The notes below the pieces were generated by a model that did no database searches, had not been told where the DNA came from, and was given only the letters and a program-made list of their open reading frames with translations. The position numbers and the translations under genes are program-made. From Ceratobasidium sp. AG-K (lineage: Eukaryota > Basidiomycota > Agaricomycetes > Cantharellales > Ceratobasidiaceae), in contig JAWNGF010000005.1 of assembly GCA_037039685.1 (NCBI GenBank), positions 248,001 through 312,000 on the forward strand: a stretch of DNA of 64,000 nt, given 5' to 3'. Positions 35,888 through 51,362 of the stretch are shown here, piece by piece (positions within the stretch are counted from its first letter, which is position 1; every line of letters starts with the position of its first letter).

Positions 35888-36884
35888 TAGTACAAGTTAT
35901 ATTCCCCCCCTGACACACTACTATTATGATCTACTTAATTCCAGTATGGACTTGATTGGGGAAAGCTGCTCTGACACTTGCAATGTATGATACAAATGTG
36001 TATGTGTTACTATCCTACCGAACCTAAATACTTATAGTCTGGCTTTACACTCGTATTTGCCACTTCTGCCTAATACACACCCCGTGAACCGGGGTCAAGC
36101 ATCGTGATCTCATGTGCTCACCTCAGAGCCCTATCTCCCCCCCAGCTTCAATAGTTAAATAGTGTGAGCCAAGGTACAATAACGTTCGTGCGGCTTCGCA
36201 GGCTCCAACACTCGACCAAACCTGAATCCGTGAGGTTAGACGCTTGTAACCAGCGAGCGGCACGTGGCTGGAATACTCTTCCAGCAGGTGCTCGACAAAA
36301 ACCACCTGGATTCTGGAGAGCTTCAGACGCCAGCGGAGCCTTGGAGACGTGGGATTGAAGTACCCCTTAACTGATTCATCCAGAGGCCAAAGGTTGGGTC
36401 TGGAATCTTCAGGAGATTGCATATATGTCCCCGGAGCTCAAAATTTGCATTCTCCGGGAGTCCATGCACCGGGCTTTTATCTGCGTAAGTGCAAGTCGCA
36501 AATGTCCTACAATTTCAGATAGGCATAGAATGTTTTCTAATTTGAGCAAGCGTGCTCGCTTGAGAGCTCATCGAGTGACAGTGAGTAGTTTGGAATACCC
36601 TTCTGCCAAACAGTCACGGTAATCGAGGGTCGGAAAGCTCAACCTGTCAACGTCACCGCAGAAATATATTTCGGGTATACGCAGCGAAATTCAATTTTGG
36701 GCCCAAGCACTGTTGAGTACCAGGAACCTTAGCCCTCTTCCGGAGCAAAGTGTTTGTTTCTTAAGGGTCCTGAGAGCTTCCCCAAATTTTTGAGCGCCTA
36801 GTTGTTTCTCAGCAGAAACAGGAAATTGTACGGAGCGCTCCGGAACCGGGGCTTTGCTCAGAAGTGCTGCGTCAGCTCCGGAGC

Positions 36885-37512
36885 GCGCCAGGCGGGGAGT
36901 AACATGGATGACCCGGTAACTTATCCGGGTATTTCCACGGATGGGAGCGTGGGTCGCGCGGTTTCGGATGTAGCACAGCCACCGCTACCGAGAATGAGGT
37001 TTACCGCGGACGGGATTATCATATTGTGACAGCGATACATAAACGGGTTGAGCCCGGGTTATTATAGCTGACTAAGTTCAATTGTATTTACATATGGTTT
37101 TTGATAATATCACCGACTTCTTCAAGACTCGGGAGCAGGGGCGTATTGCACCACGAGCCAACGGCCATCTATGCGTAGTGCAGAGAAATAAAACAGTGGC
37201 GGGATAGATTTCACTCGCCCAATTGCACTCGGTTTTATACCTTACAGATTGAGCCTTTTCAAACACTTTTACAGCACATATATGCGCAATCGTACCATGT
37301 ACAACCGAGTCGGGCAAACCTATAGTACAAACCCCGGTGCATCATGCGCAGTATCCGTGTCATCATCCGAGGCGCTGCCCGCGAAATCGCCACCCGCGCC
37401 ACCAATTGTAAATCATCTCCTCACGGGATCTATCCGGCCCGGATTAGGTGCCGCGGATAGAACCGCAGGTATATCCGGTTTATCGCTTACCATGTTACTC
37501 CCTGGCGCCAGG
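36885..37512. mobile_element. Non-autonomous hAT-type DNA transposon (MITE) with 8-base target duplication
   Basis: The element spans 36893-37504 (612 bases). Its ends are inverted repeats: cggggagtaacatgg on the left and, read from the other strand, cagggagtaacatgg on the right, 14 of 15 matching. It is flanked on both sides by the direct repeat gcgccagg (36885-36892 and 37505-37512). CAGGG-type ends with an 8-base target duplication are the hallmark of the hAT superfamily. The interior has no transposase-like open frame, so it would need a transposase in trans. The paralogous flank near 32800 carries a single gcgccagg in an uninterrupted version, a natural empty site. Confidence 0.88.
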
Positions 37513-38569
37513 TGCCTTGCCATCACGTGCTCTGGAGTATTCAGCGAGCCCATGCAGCGCTCTCACTCTCTGGAGCACATTCTGTTTTTGCTAACGTTGC
37601 TGATGTAGGAGGTACCTGCTTGGACAGGTGCTCCACATATGAGAACTCGTCCCGCCTTTCCTAACTTAAGCGCTGGTGACGGAAGTTTTGTACCCGACTT
37701 CTGTATTCCGTTGTCGGGTCTTCGGTTCCGTAGACTCCTGAACCCATAACTACGTCTATCGGTTCAGCGGCAAATCGTCGACCATAGGCGCTTATTGGAG
37801 GGCAATCAATGACCCACTGAAGTATATCTTAGGCATGTATGGCAAACTGCGTCCCCAAGGATCGGGAGCTGGACCGGCCCGCTGTTTGTCAAAGCACGCG
37901 GCTACCAAGCACCGGCAGACCGAACGAGACACACCCTAATAATTTTACCGTGGAAATATGTATCTCTCGGTGAGAGGGCCTGTATGGTTCACCCCTGCCA
38001 GAGGTCAATCACTCTGGTGACTTACACTGAGAGCATATATCCTTCCTGAAACATATGACCCAAGGCCTCATATCATAAATCATTTGTCCATTAAAGGGCT
38101 CCAACTTACAAGTATCTTAGTGCCTAACTCTCGCAAAGCAGAAAGAAAGGGTACGAAAGCAATATGGCATGTCATGGGCTAGTACAGATCCATGACTCGG
38201 ACCAAGCACCTCGGGCATATTCGGGGCGAGGTAGTATCCAAGCCGGATGAACTTTGCGCGTCTATGTTGCTTCTCTAATCGACGGCTGAAGGATCTCGGG
38301 GGGCTTAGTCATGGGAACCGCAGAGCATTCCAAGTGCCAACAGTTTGGAATTTTATTCTCTTAGTAATTGCAAACTCATTACATGTATATCTGGACAATT
38401 GGATTAGTATACACCAATCATTGTGAGGATTTAATTCGAGCTATTTATGTATCTCGCCTCTCCGCCCAATTCCAGCTGAAGTATAAACGTGATATAGATC
38501 AGAGAACCACCCGCCTCGCGAACTCCTTACCCCTCGCAATTATTGGAGTTTTGTAATCTGCACTACCCA

Positions 38570-38869
38570 GGAAACTGGGTGAGCACATAGCACACAGCAA
38601 TGCGCCGAAATGATACAACTGATAATACAACACTCGAGGCCAACAAGTAACTGTTATTGAGGAATTGAGCAACTCCAAGACCGGAGCTCGCTGGCACCGG
38701 CCGCATTAAGGCAGTGTAATTTGGGCATACACTGCGAGTGGAATCCCAAGTTAGTCAACGACTCGTCGGGCAAGGGACTAACCACATCGCATCTCTAATT
38801 CGCGTGGCCGTGCTTCAGCTATAAAAGCGTCCAGACATACCTGTACTATCGATATCCATACATACCAGA
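38570..38869 (+). repeat. Duplicated promoter block upstream of TAP-like copy 6
   Basis: Partner of the block at 33000-33304, with shared landmarks and a TATA box in the same place. Divergence between the two promoters is visibly greater than between parts of the coding regions they serve. Confidence 0.7.
38820..38827 (+). promoter_or_regulatory. TATA box of TAP-like copy 6
   Basis: TATAAAAG lies 43-50 bases before the ATG at 38870, in a context matching the copy 5 promoter. Confidence 0.6.
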
Positions 38870-41241
38870 ATGACTCCTTCCCTGGGCTCTCTAGCTCTAT
38901 TGAGTGCTACTATTGCTACTATTGCTAATGCACATCCGCTTGCTCTGGGCGACGACTACCATCGATTCGCTCCTCGAACCGAAGGCTTCAACTGGAAGCC
39001 ATGTGAAAGCGGTCGTGAATGCTCACGTTTCGAAGTGCCACTCGACTGGGACGATCCAACTGTTGGTAAAGCTTCCCTGGCCGTTGTTCGGCTTCCGGCG
39101 ACAAAGTCACCAAAGCTCGGGACGTTGTTCATAAACCCGGGAGGTCCAGGTGAGTTATCTACCTTCCTGACGGAGTGGTAACAACTCATCGCTTGATAAA
39201 GGCGCAAGTGGGCGGGAATTCATAATGGGCACAACTAACATCGAGGCTCGGGGTAACTTCACATCCAAATATGACTTGGATGTCTTCTATGCTCAGGTCG
39301 ACCAGGTTGACGCTGGGATCAAGGAGTTTGGCAAGCGGTGCTTGGAATTTAGTCCTGACACCTTCCCATATATGGGGACTGCTGCGGTCGTGCGCGACAT
39401 GGTCGCGATGCATGATACTCTTGAAGGGAAGCAAAAGCCAATCGACTACTGGGGCTTCTCGTACGGAACCATCATCGGTAGCTACTTTGTGAACAGTACG
39501 CTCCGGCCCCTACATCATCAGTTTATGTGCCCTAACCTCATCCTTCCAGTGTTCCCCGATCGTGTCGGCCGTGTTATTATCGATGGTGTTAGCGACCCCG
39601 TTTACTGGGCAAACATGCTTCCTCATACGGTAACGTAGTTTGATGCAGTAAACAATCCACTGTGCTAATGCTAAGGGTAGGGGAACAGCAAGGCGCTTGA
39701 GTCAGCCGATGAGGCGTTTGCTGGGTTCGCTCTCGCATGTGCAGCAGCTGGTCCAGCTGGATGCGCTTTGGCTTATGAGAACTCGACAGCGGATAGCATT
39801 ATTGAGTGGACTCGAAAACTACTTGATGTAAGTACGCTATACGAATCGTCGCAGGCTTTGATTGACCGAGGTCTTAGGACGCCTACGACTATCGGAAAGC
39901 TGTGGGCCCCACCGCAAAGTTGAACTCGGCGATCATCCGCAGTCAGTTGATCCATGGGTTCTGTTATAACGCATTAATAACATTTATCTAGCATACATAT
40001 TCGGCCAGCTGTATGGACCGCAAGGCTGGCCAACCATGGCAAAGACTCTCAAAGAATTTGCTGACGCTCTAGCCAATGGGACATTGGAGGACGCGAACGC
40101 AACTGGCCAGAAACGATACATTACTACTCCCCTCATCGATTTGGAGCGACGACAGGGAAACACAACCGAGGCGGACCAAAAGCAGATTTCAAACCTTGTG
40201 AATCTGGGCGTACGCTGCTCTGATGCAGTCGATCCTGGCAATGTCGCAACCAAGGACGTGTTCGACTTTGTCGTAGCCAACTCTCGGGACGTTAGCCCCA
40301 TGTGTACGTCCATCGTTTGTCCTAGTAGGCTTGGGGTTGCTCACCACGGTTTGCATCTCAGTCGGTCCTAGGTGGACAGATAGTGGAAATTACTGCCATC
40401 ATTGGCCAGTACGAGCTGTCGAGCGCTTCACTGGTCCTTGGAATCATAAGCTCTCGAACCCCATTCTTGTCATCGGTATGTGCTTACTACCGTACAAACT
40501 CGATAGTACTGATAGGTGGTCATAGGCAACGAGGCAGACCCGATCACTCCTTACATCTCAGCCAAGAGTGTGGCCGACGCGCTGGGCGACTCGGCCATTC
40601 TGATCGAGCAGGATGACTACGGTGTGAGTACAGCAGTTGGACTATCTTCCCGACAGGCGTTGATTCGAGTTCCGATACTATAGCACTGTTCCTTGGCTAT
40701 GCACTCCGAGTGGTATGAGATAAGCCCCGTCATCCTAAGCCTACATTGCTGACTTTTATGCGCTGTCTAGCACGCTCGCAGCGGTTCAGGACTACTTTGT
40801 GAATAACAAGCTTCCTAGCCAAGACAAGTTCTGCGGTGTAAGTCTGCGAGCGCCGACTGTGTTGAGGATGATCTGACCTATTATTCGCATCAGACTAACC
40901 AAGAGTTGTTCCCCGGTCCTGGCATCACGAAGAAAACGTTGAACCAGGTGGCAGCAAACGGTGGCACAAGTGGCAACTCGAACATGGAAAGCGATCTGAA
41001 AGCAGCCAAGGACCGTGGGCAGAAGCTGTTTGTCGCCGTAGTCGCTCTCGCCGCGTCGGCAGGCCTGCTCCTTCTCTCTCTCATCGCATCCTGCATACGT
41101 GGCCGTAAAAAGGCGACAACGAACGCATACATCCCTCGTGCTGCGTTTGAGAAAGGGGACGAGCAAGGTCATACCTACGATGGCGCGTCCAAGTCAGCCG
41201 GAGGGTCCAAAGTAGGGGGATATGCCCCTGTCCAATCGTAA
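38870..41241 (+). CDS. TAP-like alpha/beta hydrolase, copy 6, with internal in-frame deletion
   Basis: The start MTPSLGSLALLSATIATIA is a signal peptide; NPGGPG, GFSYGTIIGSYF, VRCSDAVDPGNV, the ADPITP motif and the histidine exon (reading YGHCSLAMHSE) are present. Exon 2, however, runs from GREFIMG straight into IEARGNF. The segments GGYYDVLG and WDPRGVG, and the intron between them, are missing compared with copy 5; about 54 codons are lost without breaking the frame. WDPRG corresponds to the conserved D-x-RG region of S33 hydrolases, so activity may be lost or changed. The C-terminus keeps a membrane helix (LFVAVVALAASAGLLLLSL) and RGRKK, but the tail reads TYDGASK instead of YDNP and ends YAPVQS. 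It looks like a gene in relaxed or altered use. Confidence 0.8.
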
Positions 41242-42143
41242 TCGCGCTAGCAGCGTTTAATTCTTGATGACAATCTCTTTTCTGACTGCAACACGGACAT
41301 GATGAATTCATGTGTTTCGATATTTATGATCAGATAGAATAATATCCATGTGCTATTGTAAATGTTGGGTCCAGATGCATTCGCGCTCTACCCTCTGGGG
41401 GTTTACTACCTCGCGCCGACCCGAAGCATCAGAATTCTGAAAATTCAACTCGACGATTCCCTTTTCAGCGCGCAGGAATCTCGCCTGACTCGGTCGAGTG
41501 CAATCTGCCGGGCTGGGCGGCCAGGTGCCAACATTATGGATACTTGATATGGCTCAGGGGTTACTTGTGCGGTTGTTACAGGGCGCGCGGTTTCAGCCAT
41601 GGCAAAGAGACGCCTTTTCCCTGCGACATTATAAAAATCTGCACCTTGGCGTTTGTTCTCGTACCTGAGGATAATTATGAGGCCGCGTCTATCTCTCACT
41701 GACAGGGTCTCCCGACGCGATCCTCGGGTACGCCCGCCGACTCTGAGCGGCGTAACCTCACGGCGACCCGATCCCCGACTCGGCGGCTACGTACGACCAA
41801 CGACTTCATCCATGATGCGCCGTCCCGGCCCGCTATCCGAGCCTCAATTGAATCGCGACCCACGTGACCGCGTCAACTCAATCGAGTGAACAAACTCAAG
41901 GGTATTGGATACAAGTTTACAAGAACAACGTATACAAGGATCGGTAGCAAAAAAAGGAGAGACGACCAAAACTGCAGACAAGAGCAAGCCGGGGTCAATA
42001 AACAAAGAGTGTATAAATATCGTCGGAACAAAAGTCCAAGAACGAAGATCACCAGGATGTCCGAGTATGTCCGGACCAAACATCCCAAGAAACCAATCAT
42101 AAACGAACATCACCATCCACGCGACAATCAACAAGGCCCGGAG
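41242..42143. other. Intergenic, no gene seen
   Basis: This lies at the downstream edge of the TAP-like array. Several open frames overlap here but show Arg/Pro-rich, shadow-like composition. No repeat ends were recognised. Confidence 0.4.
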
Positions 42144-42710
42144 CTAACGGCCACCCGCACTCCAGACTTTTCCCCAACACATATCCGCCTCGCCCGGCAG
42201 GCCCTGTTTGAGCGCGACCAACGCAAGTGCACTCCAACACCACACCTCGTCGACCTTGACGCCCTCTCGTTTCCCAGCATCGAGGATAAACATAATCTGG
42301 CTCCGGGCGGAATCATAGTCCCCCTCGTCGAGCGCGATGGATGCGACAGCTTGTTTACACTGCAGCTGTCCAGCGCGATTTTGTGATTGCGTATATAGTT
42401 TATGTGCGGTTCGGAAATGCGAGCGTGCGCTAGAGAGTGATGGAGGGAGACGAGGAGAAGGGGTGGGCGAGTCTTGAGGAGAGCGGGGAAAGAATGCGCA
42501 GGTGGGTGAAGTAGGGAATGCGGTGGCTGCTTGAGAGAGGTAGCCGAGGTGGAGGTAGGCCAGTGCTTTGAGGTCCGGATGAGACGGCGGGACGACCGAG
42601 GCAGCGTGTTCGAGTTTGGCGATCGCAGTAGGAAAGTCGGTCGTAGTATGATAAATATGGACCGCATCGTCAATCAAAGACTGGGCAATGAAAGCGGGCG
42701 AAGGCGACAT
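42144..42710 (-). CDS. Small TPR-like helical protein, 188 residues
   Basis: Single open frame from the ATG at 42710 (MSPSPAFIAQSLIDDAVHIY). It contains helix-pair patterns typical of tetratricopeptide repeats: DFPTAIAKLEHAASVVPPSH with LKALAYLHLGYLSQAA, then SARSHFRTAHKLYTQ, AVASIALDEGDYDSARSQI and WCWSALALVALKQGLPGEAD. A Pro/Ser-rich linker interrupts the repeats near residues 68-95. No signal peptide or membrane helix is visible. TPR proteins are scaffolds, so the partner cannot be guessed. It lies 53 bases downstream of the preceding minus-strand gene, so the two could alternatively be one transcription unit or one gene with an unrecognised intron. Confidence 0.6.
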   Translation of the reverse strand: MSPSPAFIAQSLIDDAVHIYHTTTDFPTAIAKLEHAASVVPPSHPDLKALAYLHLGYLSQAATAFPTSPTCAFFPRSPQDSPTPSPRLPPSLSSARSHFRTAHKLYTQSQNRAGQLQCKQAVASIALDEGDYDSARSQIMFILDAGKREGVKVDEVWCWSALALVALKQGLPGEADMCWGKVWSAGGR

Positions 42711-42762
42711 GGAGAGGGTGGTGGTACTCGACTGGGCACTGTCTACGCACGTGAGTGTGGTT

Positions 42763-43181
42763 CTAGACTGAAACTATCAACCCACTGTAACTGAGTTGGA
42801 GCGACGTCTGGACGCTCTCGTCTTCCTCAGACATTATAACGCTCAAGCCGTCCTCATCCTGGTCGGAATCGCACAACCGGAGCTCGGCCGCACTCGCTCG
42901 GATCGTGTCCATAAAGCACTCAGGGTTGAGCTCGGCCCAGATCCATCGGTTGTGTCGCGTGCGCAGTCCTTTGGCGAGCCACACTTGCCGGTTGGGACTC
43001 GCAGAGGTGAAGAATTGTCCGAACCGTTGGACCGCGGCGGTCAGTGCGTCCTGCTCCAATTAGCTAATTATCAGCCATCAATGTGGTGACTCACCTCGTA
43101 ACTGCTCGGGTACGGAATAACAGCATAGTGGTCCGACCCATCCACCGTATACACAATCGTCAAGTTCTGGGGCACACTCAT
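42763..43181 (-). CDS. Uncharacterised small protein, 124 residues
   Basis: Two exons (43181-43095 and 43050-42763) join in phase 0. The product starts MSVPQNLTIVYTVDGSDHYA and continues with an aromatic-rich core (FGQFFTSASPNRQVWL, HNRWIWAELNPECFMDTI) and an acidic end (LCDSDQDEDGLSVIMSEEDE). The intron preceding the ATG (donor after GAACCGG, acceptor tttgcag) probably lies in the 5' UTR, though an upstream coding exon cannot be excluded. I do not recognise the family. The composition, with strongly conserved-looking Trp/Asn/His residues, is more protein-like than the surrounding open frames. Confidence 0.6.
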
Positions 43182-44369
43182 CGTGGCCTGCAAAAGTCCA
43201 TATGAGCTCATATATACCCAGATGAGTCTGACTCACCCGGTTCTCGATCGCGAGCGGCGGGCCATGCCACGACCGTCGTCTGCGGGGGCGAGTAGCACCG
43301 TCCATTGGTCGCACTCTACAGACCGCCCAGGTTTTTATCAATACCTATTGCCAACTGTCAACCAGCACCTCGTTCAGGGTCCTCGGGTCATCTAAATCCG
43401 GTACTCGCCCGTGCCTGTGATAAGCCTGGAGTCGACGAGGTTGATCCGAGGCCGGGCAGCTTCAACTCCATACCCGCGTCTGTATATTAAAATCCGTATA
43501 ATTCCAACGACAATAGGACATTCACTGCCGACCCCAGTCATTAAACAATCACTGATCGAAGCGAGCTTCGTCAATCCAATACGTTTCAAGAAGCACGCCG
43601 TCGATACAAATTAATGCCACCAATATCCGAATTTTGGTCGAATGACGCTAAATACTCCCGAACGATCACATACATGTCACTTTGGTCGTACGTTTATCGG
43701 CGGACATTTGTACCGCTTAGATGTCATCACACGGGTCGGGTCAAGCACCCTGGAGTCCCTCTTTACTTGCACGATGTATGGAGGCTGATCAAAGTTTGTA
43801 CCCCTCGTACCATAATATATAAGATCCACAGAGTAACTCCCAGTGGCAAATTAGCGCTCGATCCCCCGCTTTAAGAACGTCTCTTGGAAAAATGAGAGCT
43901 CTGATCGCGCGCAGATCATCGTCACACCGTCTCAGCCTCAACTCCTGTGGTTGCAACACACTTGTCTGGGGGTATATACTAGTCAGTTTCCGGCCTAGTC
44001 ATAAAGTGAACAAGCTCAAAGAGCCGAGATGTGGCGCACTTTCACCAACTTAAAGAAACATAGACTGGTTTGTTGAGTTCTTCGCGCCTAGTAAAGGCCG
44101 GTTTCTGATCCCAAACTTGGGATGGGAGATGCTGTGCTCGGGGTACCAAACCGCCCTGTTCCCCAACCACTCAATTCACTCCCAAGCAGATCGACCCCGC
44201 GCGCCCCTGAATCGTCAGTCAGCTCATATCCGAACATCGGTTACTGTAACGTATCCCCACAAACTACCCACCAATATACGTCAATCAAACCATAAATCAA
44301 TACACGCCAGCCCATCACATTAGGCCCCAAGGCAGACAAACCTACTCGTTCCTGGTCATTTCCCGAATC
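43182..44369. other. Intergenic, no gene seen
   Basis: About 1.2 kb between the small unknown gene and the ATPase remnant. Open frames up to ~90 codons occur but look random. Possible 5' leader exon of the small gene near 43230-43340. Confidence 0.4.
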
Positions 44370-44950
44370 CAGACTCATTACAGACTCAATCACGTCGATA
44401 GACACATGAGCAGGCGCCAATCTGCCAACCTGTCCGTCTTGACGTTTTGAGGGCGTCGTCTGGGCCTGTTTAGGGTATTAGAGTGCGAGCAAGGGCTGGG
44501 ATGACGTCTGATACTATGTTCATCCGCTCCGGGTCAGTACTAATCGAGGCTTGAAGGGCTGAGCATTTGCCGGGCGCCAATGGGAATGTTGAATAGAATC
44601 GGCCCGAGGTCGGAAAATCTATCAGAGGTTAGTATAATTATGTGTGTCGAAGGCTTATCTTCCAACAGGTACAACGCGGTCTTCCTCAGCTCGTCCGATG
44701 CGTCCGGGCTAGAACAATCGAGATCAGACCGGACCCGAACATCATTATTGAACTCTGATTTGCCACCCCATCATGATTGAACAGGGTTCGATCCGGCGGT
44801 TCGCCACCCCATATTGAGAAGCACACGGTGTTCCAACGCGACCGTGTTCTTGAAGTTTCGATAGGCTATATTAGCTGCCTCTGGCTCGTGCGCATTGAGC
44901 GCCTTGATTGCTGGGCGTATGTGCGTATTGGCTCGACGCGTAACCCCTAA
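44370..44950 (-). pseudogene. Decayed duplicate of the P-type ATPase membrane-domain segment
   Basis: By eye this region aligns with about 46265-46880 inside the functional ATPase gene. Shared tracts include aggcgccaatcygccaacctgtc, ctgagcatttgc and ggggtggc, and on the minus strand EAANIAYRNFKNTVALEH corresponds to [20 protein letters not shown]. Intron-equivalent sequence is retained, so it arose by DNA duplication. It has in-frame stops and small length changes throughout and cannot encode protein. It lies immediately downstream of the intact gene in the same orientation. Confidence 0.75.
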
Positions 44951-45562
44951 TCTATGTATACGCACATATGAACCCTGGGTACCATCGTAAAATTTAGGCT
45001 CCTATCCCGTCTTCCGTACAATCTATATGAAAGGGGATTCTGTTTTTTATTCACAGGTGGCGACGAAATCTCCGTCAAAATTTATCTACATTTACCTCGT
45101 AGGCGCGAATGCTACCTTCATAGATGCGATAATGTTCCACTCGAGCCCACTTTGTCGGCATGACAATATCCTGCCAAGCTCAAACCAGCCGGAGGTTAGG
45201 ACATAGCCAGCTTAGAAGTGGTATGTCGTTGGGTCATTTTATCCCCGCCTCGGCGGTCCAAGGGTCCGGTCTAGGGATGGAAATACCTGTAGCCAGGTTC
45301 GAATTGTTCACGGGAGCTCAAGCTGAGCGTGAACAGCAACGGCAATGTGCACACAAAATTCATACAAGCTCGAAGACAACCACGCTCTTGCCTGGTCTTC
45401 AGCTATGAAGTAGTCACTCGTCAAAGTTCGCTTCGTACACTCAAGTGCGCTTCAGCACAAAGTCTGTGGAAATCAATCAGGCAATTTTGATTCAATCACA
45501 CCGGACAAAATAAAATAAAAACCTCGAACAGTTACAAAATCGTCACGCGTCCACCAACAGAC
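44951..45562. other. Downstream region of the P-type ATPase, no gene seen
   Basis: About 600 bases between the ATPase stop and the ATPase remnant; presumably 3' UTR and spacer. No coding sequence was recognised. Confidence 0.4.
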
Positions 45563-50027
<4,465 letters not shown>

Positions 50028-51362
50028 GGTCTCAAGACGAGAATAACTGGATGGAGCTCGATGGAGCCACGGCACCCCCTGCTCGCCTTTTAGTAGCCTA
50101 AGTTTTGGTTGAATAAACGCACAGGGGTGACGACTACCCCTCAGCATATGGTCCAAATCTGTCTACCGTCCAATGGCATTTCGACTGCATGCCTGCTCGA
50201 TTATTGCCAGTCGTATGCGATGTTTGTGCTGTGCGCTGTTAGTGCCACGCGTGGTCAAAAATAGCGCGTCACGTGCCTTGGAACCCTCCCCGCCTCTCTG
50301 TTGACCGGGTATCTAGGGTTGGATCGTCATTCTTAAATCCTATTGGCTCGTAATTACGGAGAATGATATGATCCTTTGGTCCATGGGCTCCTTTTGGTTA
50401 TTTGGTTTGACCGGGGTACGACATAATGTGGTTGGGGTGTGTGATTGAGCGGCTATTTCGTCCTTCTTGACACTGCTGCGCTCATTCTGCCAGGGCACAA
50501 TAGTCCCACGACAAACATGCTTTCACTCGCCACTAGACATTTGGTACATAAAAGGCACTGATTCCAGTGACCGAGGAGAGATCACAACATCAGAGTTCCG
50601 AGCTCGGGGGTGAATCGAGGACTAAAGATGCTTTCTCTCAGCCGGAGGGGTGATGGATTGAAGGAGAGTGAACGAAACGTAGTCTATTTGGGGAGAGAGT
50701 CAGGCACCGCGATATTTCTGGTAGTTGATGTTGATCAGGTAGCATCGAAGTTATATATCCGCCCAGAATTGGAGGCGAATCAATCATTAAAAGGCCGACC
50801 AGTATGATTATTATTAGGAGCAATAACGTGAGAGTGTTATACTAAGTTTCAACGCCCTATAGACGCGGGGCAGAGAGTTCGAGAGTATGACGAAATTGAT
50901 GCTAACTTGATGCGAAGATCTGCCCAATTCCAATCCAGCCAATCCTGGACGATCAAATTTAGACACGTGCCATCATTGATTGATGGTTTAATTCGTTTTG
51001 AGAGAAACTTGCAATTGTGAACTAAATTCACGCGGCGACGGGTGCACTTAGGGTATTGCAAGGAGGGTGGCGGTGGGGTAGCTAATGGACCCCAGAATTG
51101 AGCACTGCTCTTACAGTTGGATATTGCTTACCCTTGGAGTTTTTAAACAGTTTATGACGAATTTTTTATGCATGTATGCGCACTTCTCTCGTCTCTCGAC
51201 TGGTGAAGGCTAGCAACAGGTTTAGAGGGTTTCATTCCTACCAATATTGGCGTGGTTTGAATACCTTAACGATTCCTATTGAGCCTCTACAAGCCTACTC
51301 AAATTTCAGTGAGACAAGAAACTACAGCCAAATCTCGAAAAGGTGACTAAACTGCTCGTCCC
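50028..51362. other. Intergenic, no gene seen
   Basis: Upstream region of the ATPase gene and downstream region of the TPR-CHAT gene. No repeat, RNA gene or convincing coding frame was noticed in this 1.3 kb. Confidence 0.45.

Larger units (their letters stand above)
35888..38869. other. Intergenic, 3 kb, duplicated flank interrupted by a hAT-like element
   Basis: No gene recognised. The block 36810-36892 plus 37505-37590 matches 32730-32930 upstream of copy 5 but is split by a 612-base insertion (36893-37504). The right end (38275-38869) again matches DNA upstream of copy 5. Short open frames here have no protein-like composition. Confidence 0.5.

Noticed and set aside
41886..42386. Open frame of 166 codons, Lys/Arg/Thr-rich
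   Set aside because: It overlaps the better-supported minus-strand TPR-like gene and has basic low-complexity composition typical of a shadow frame.
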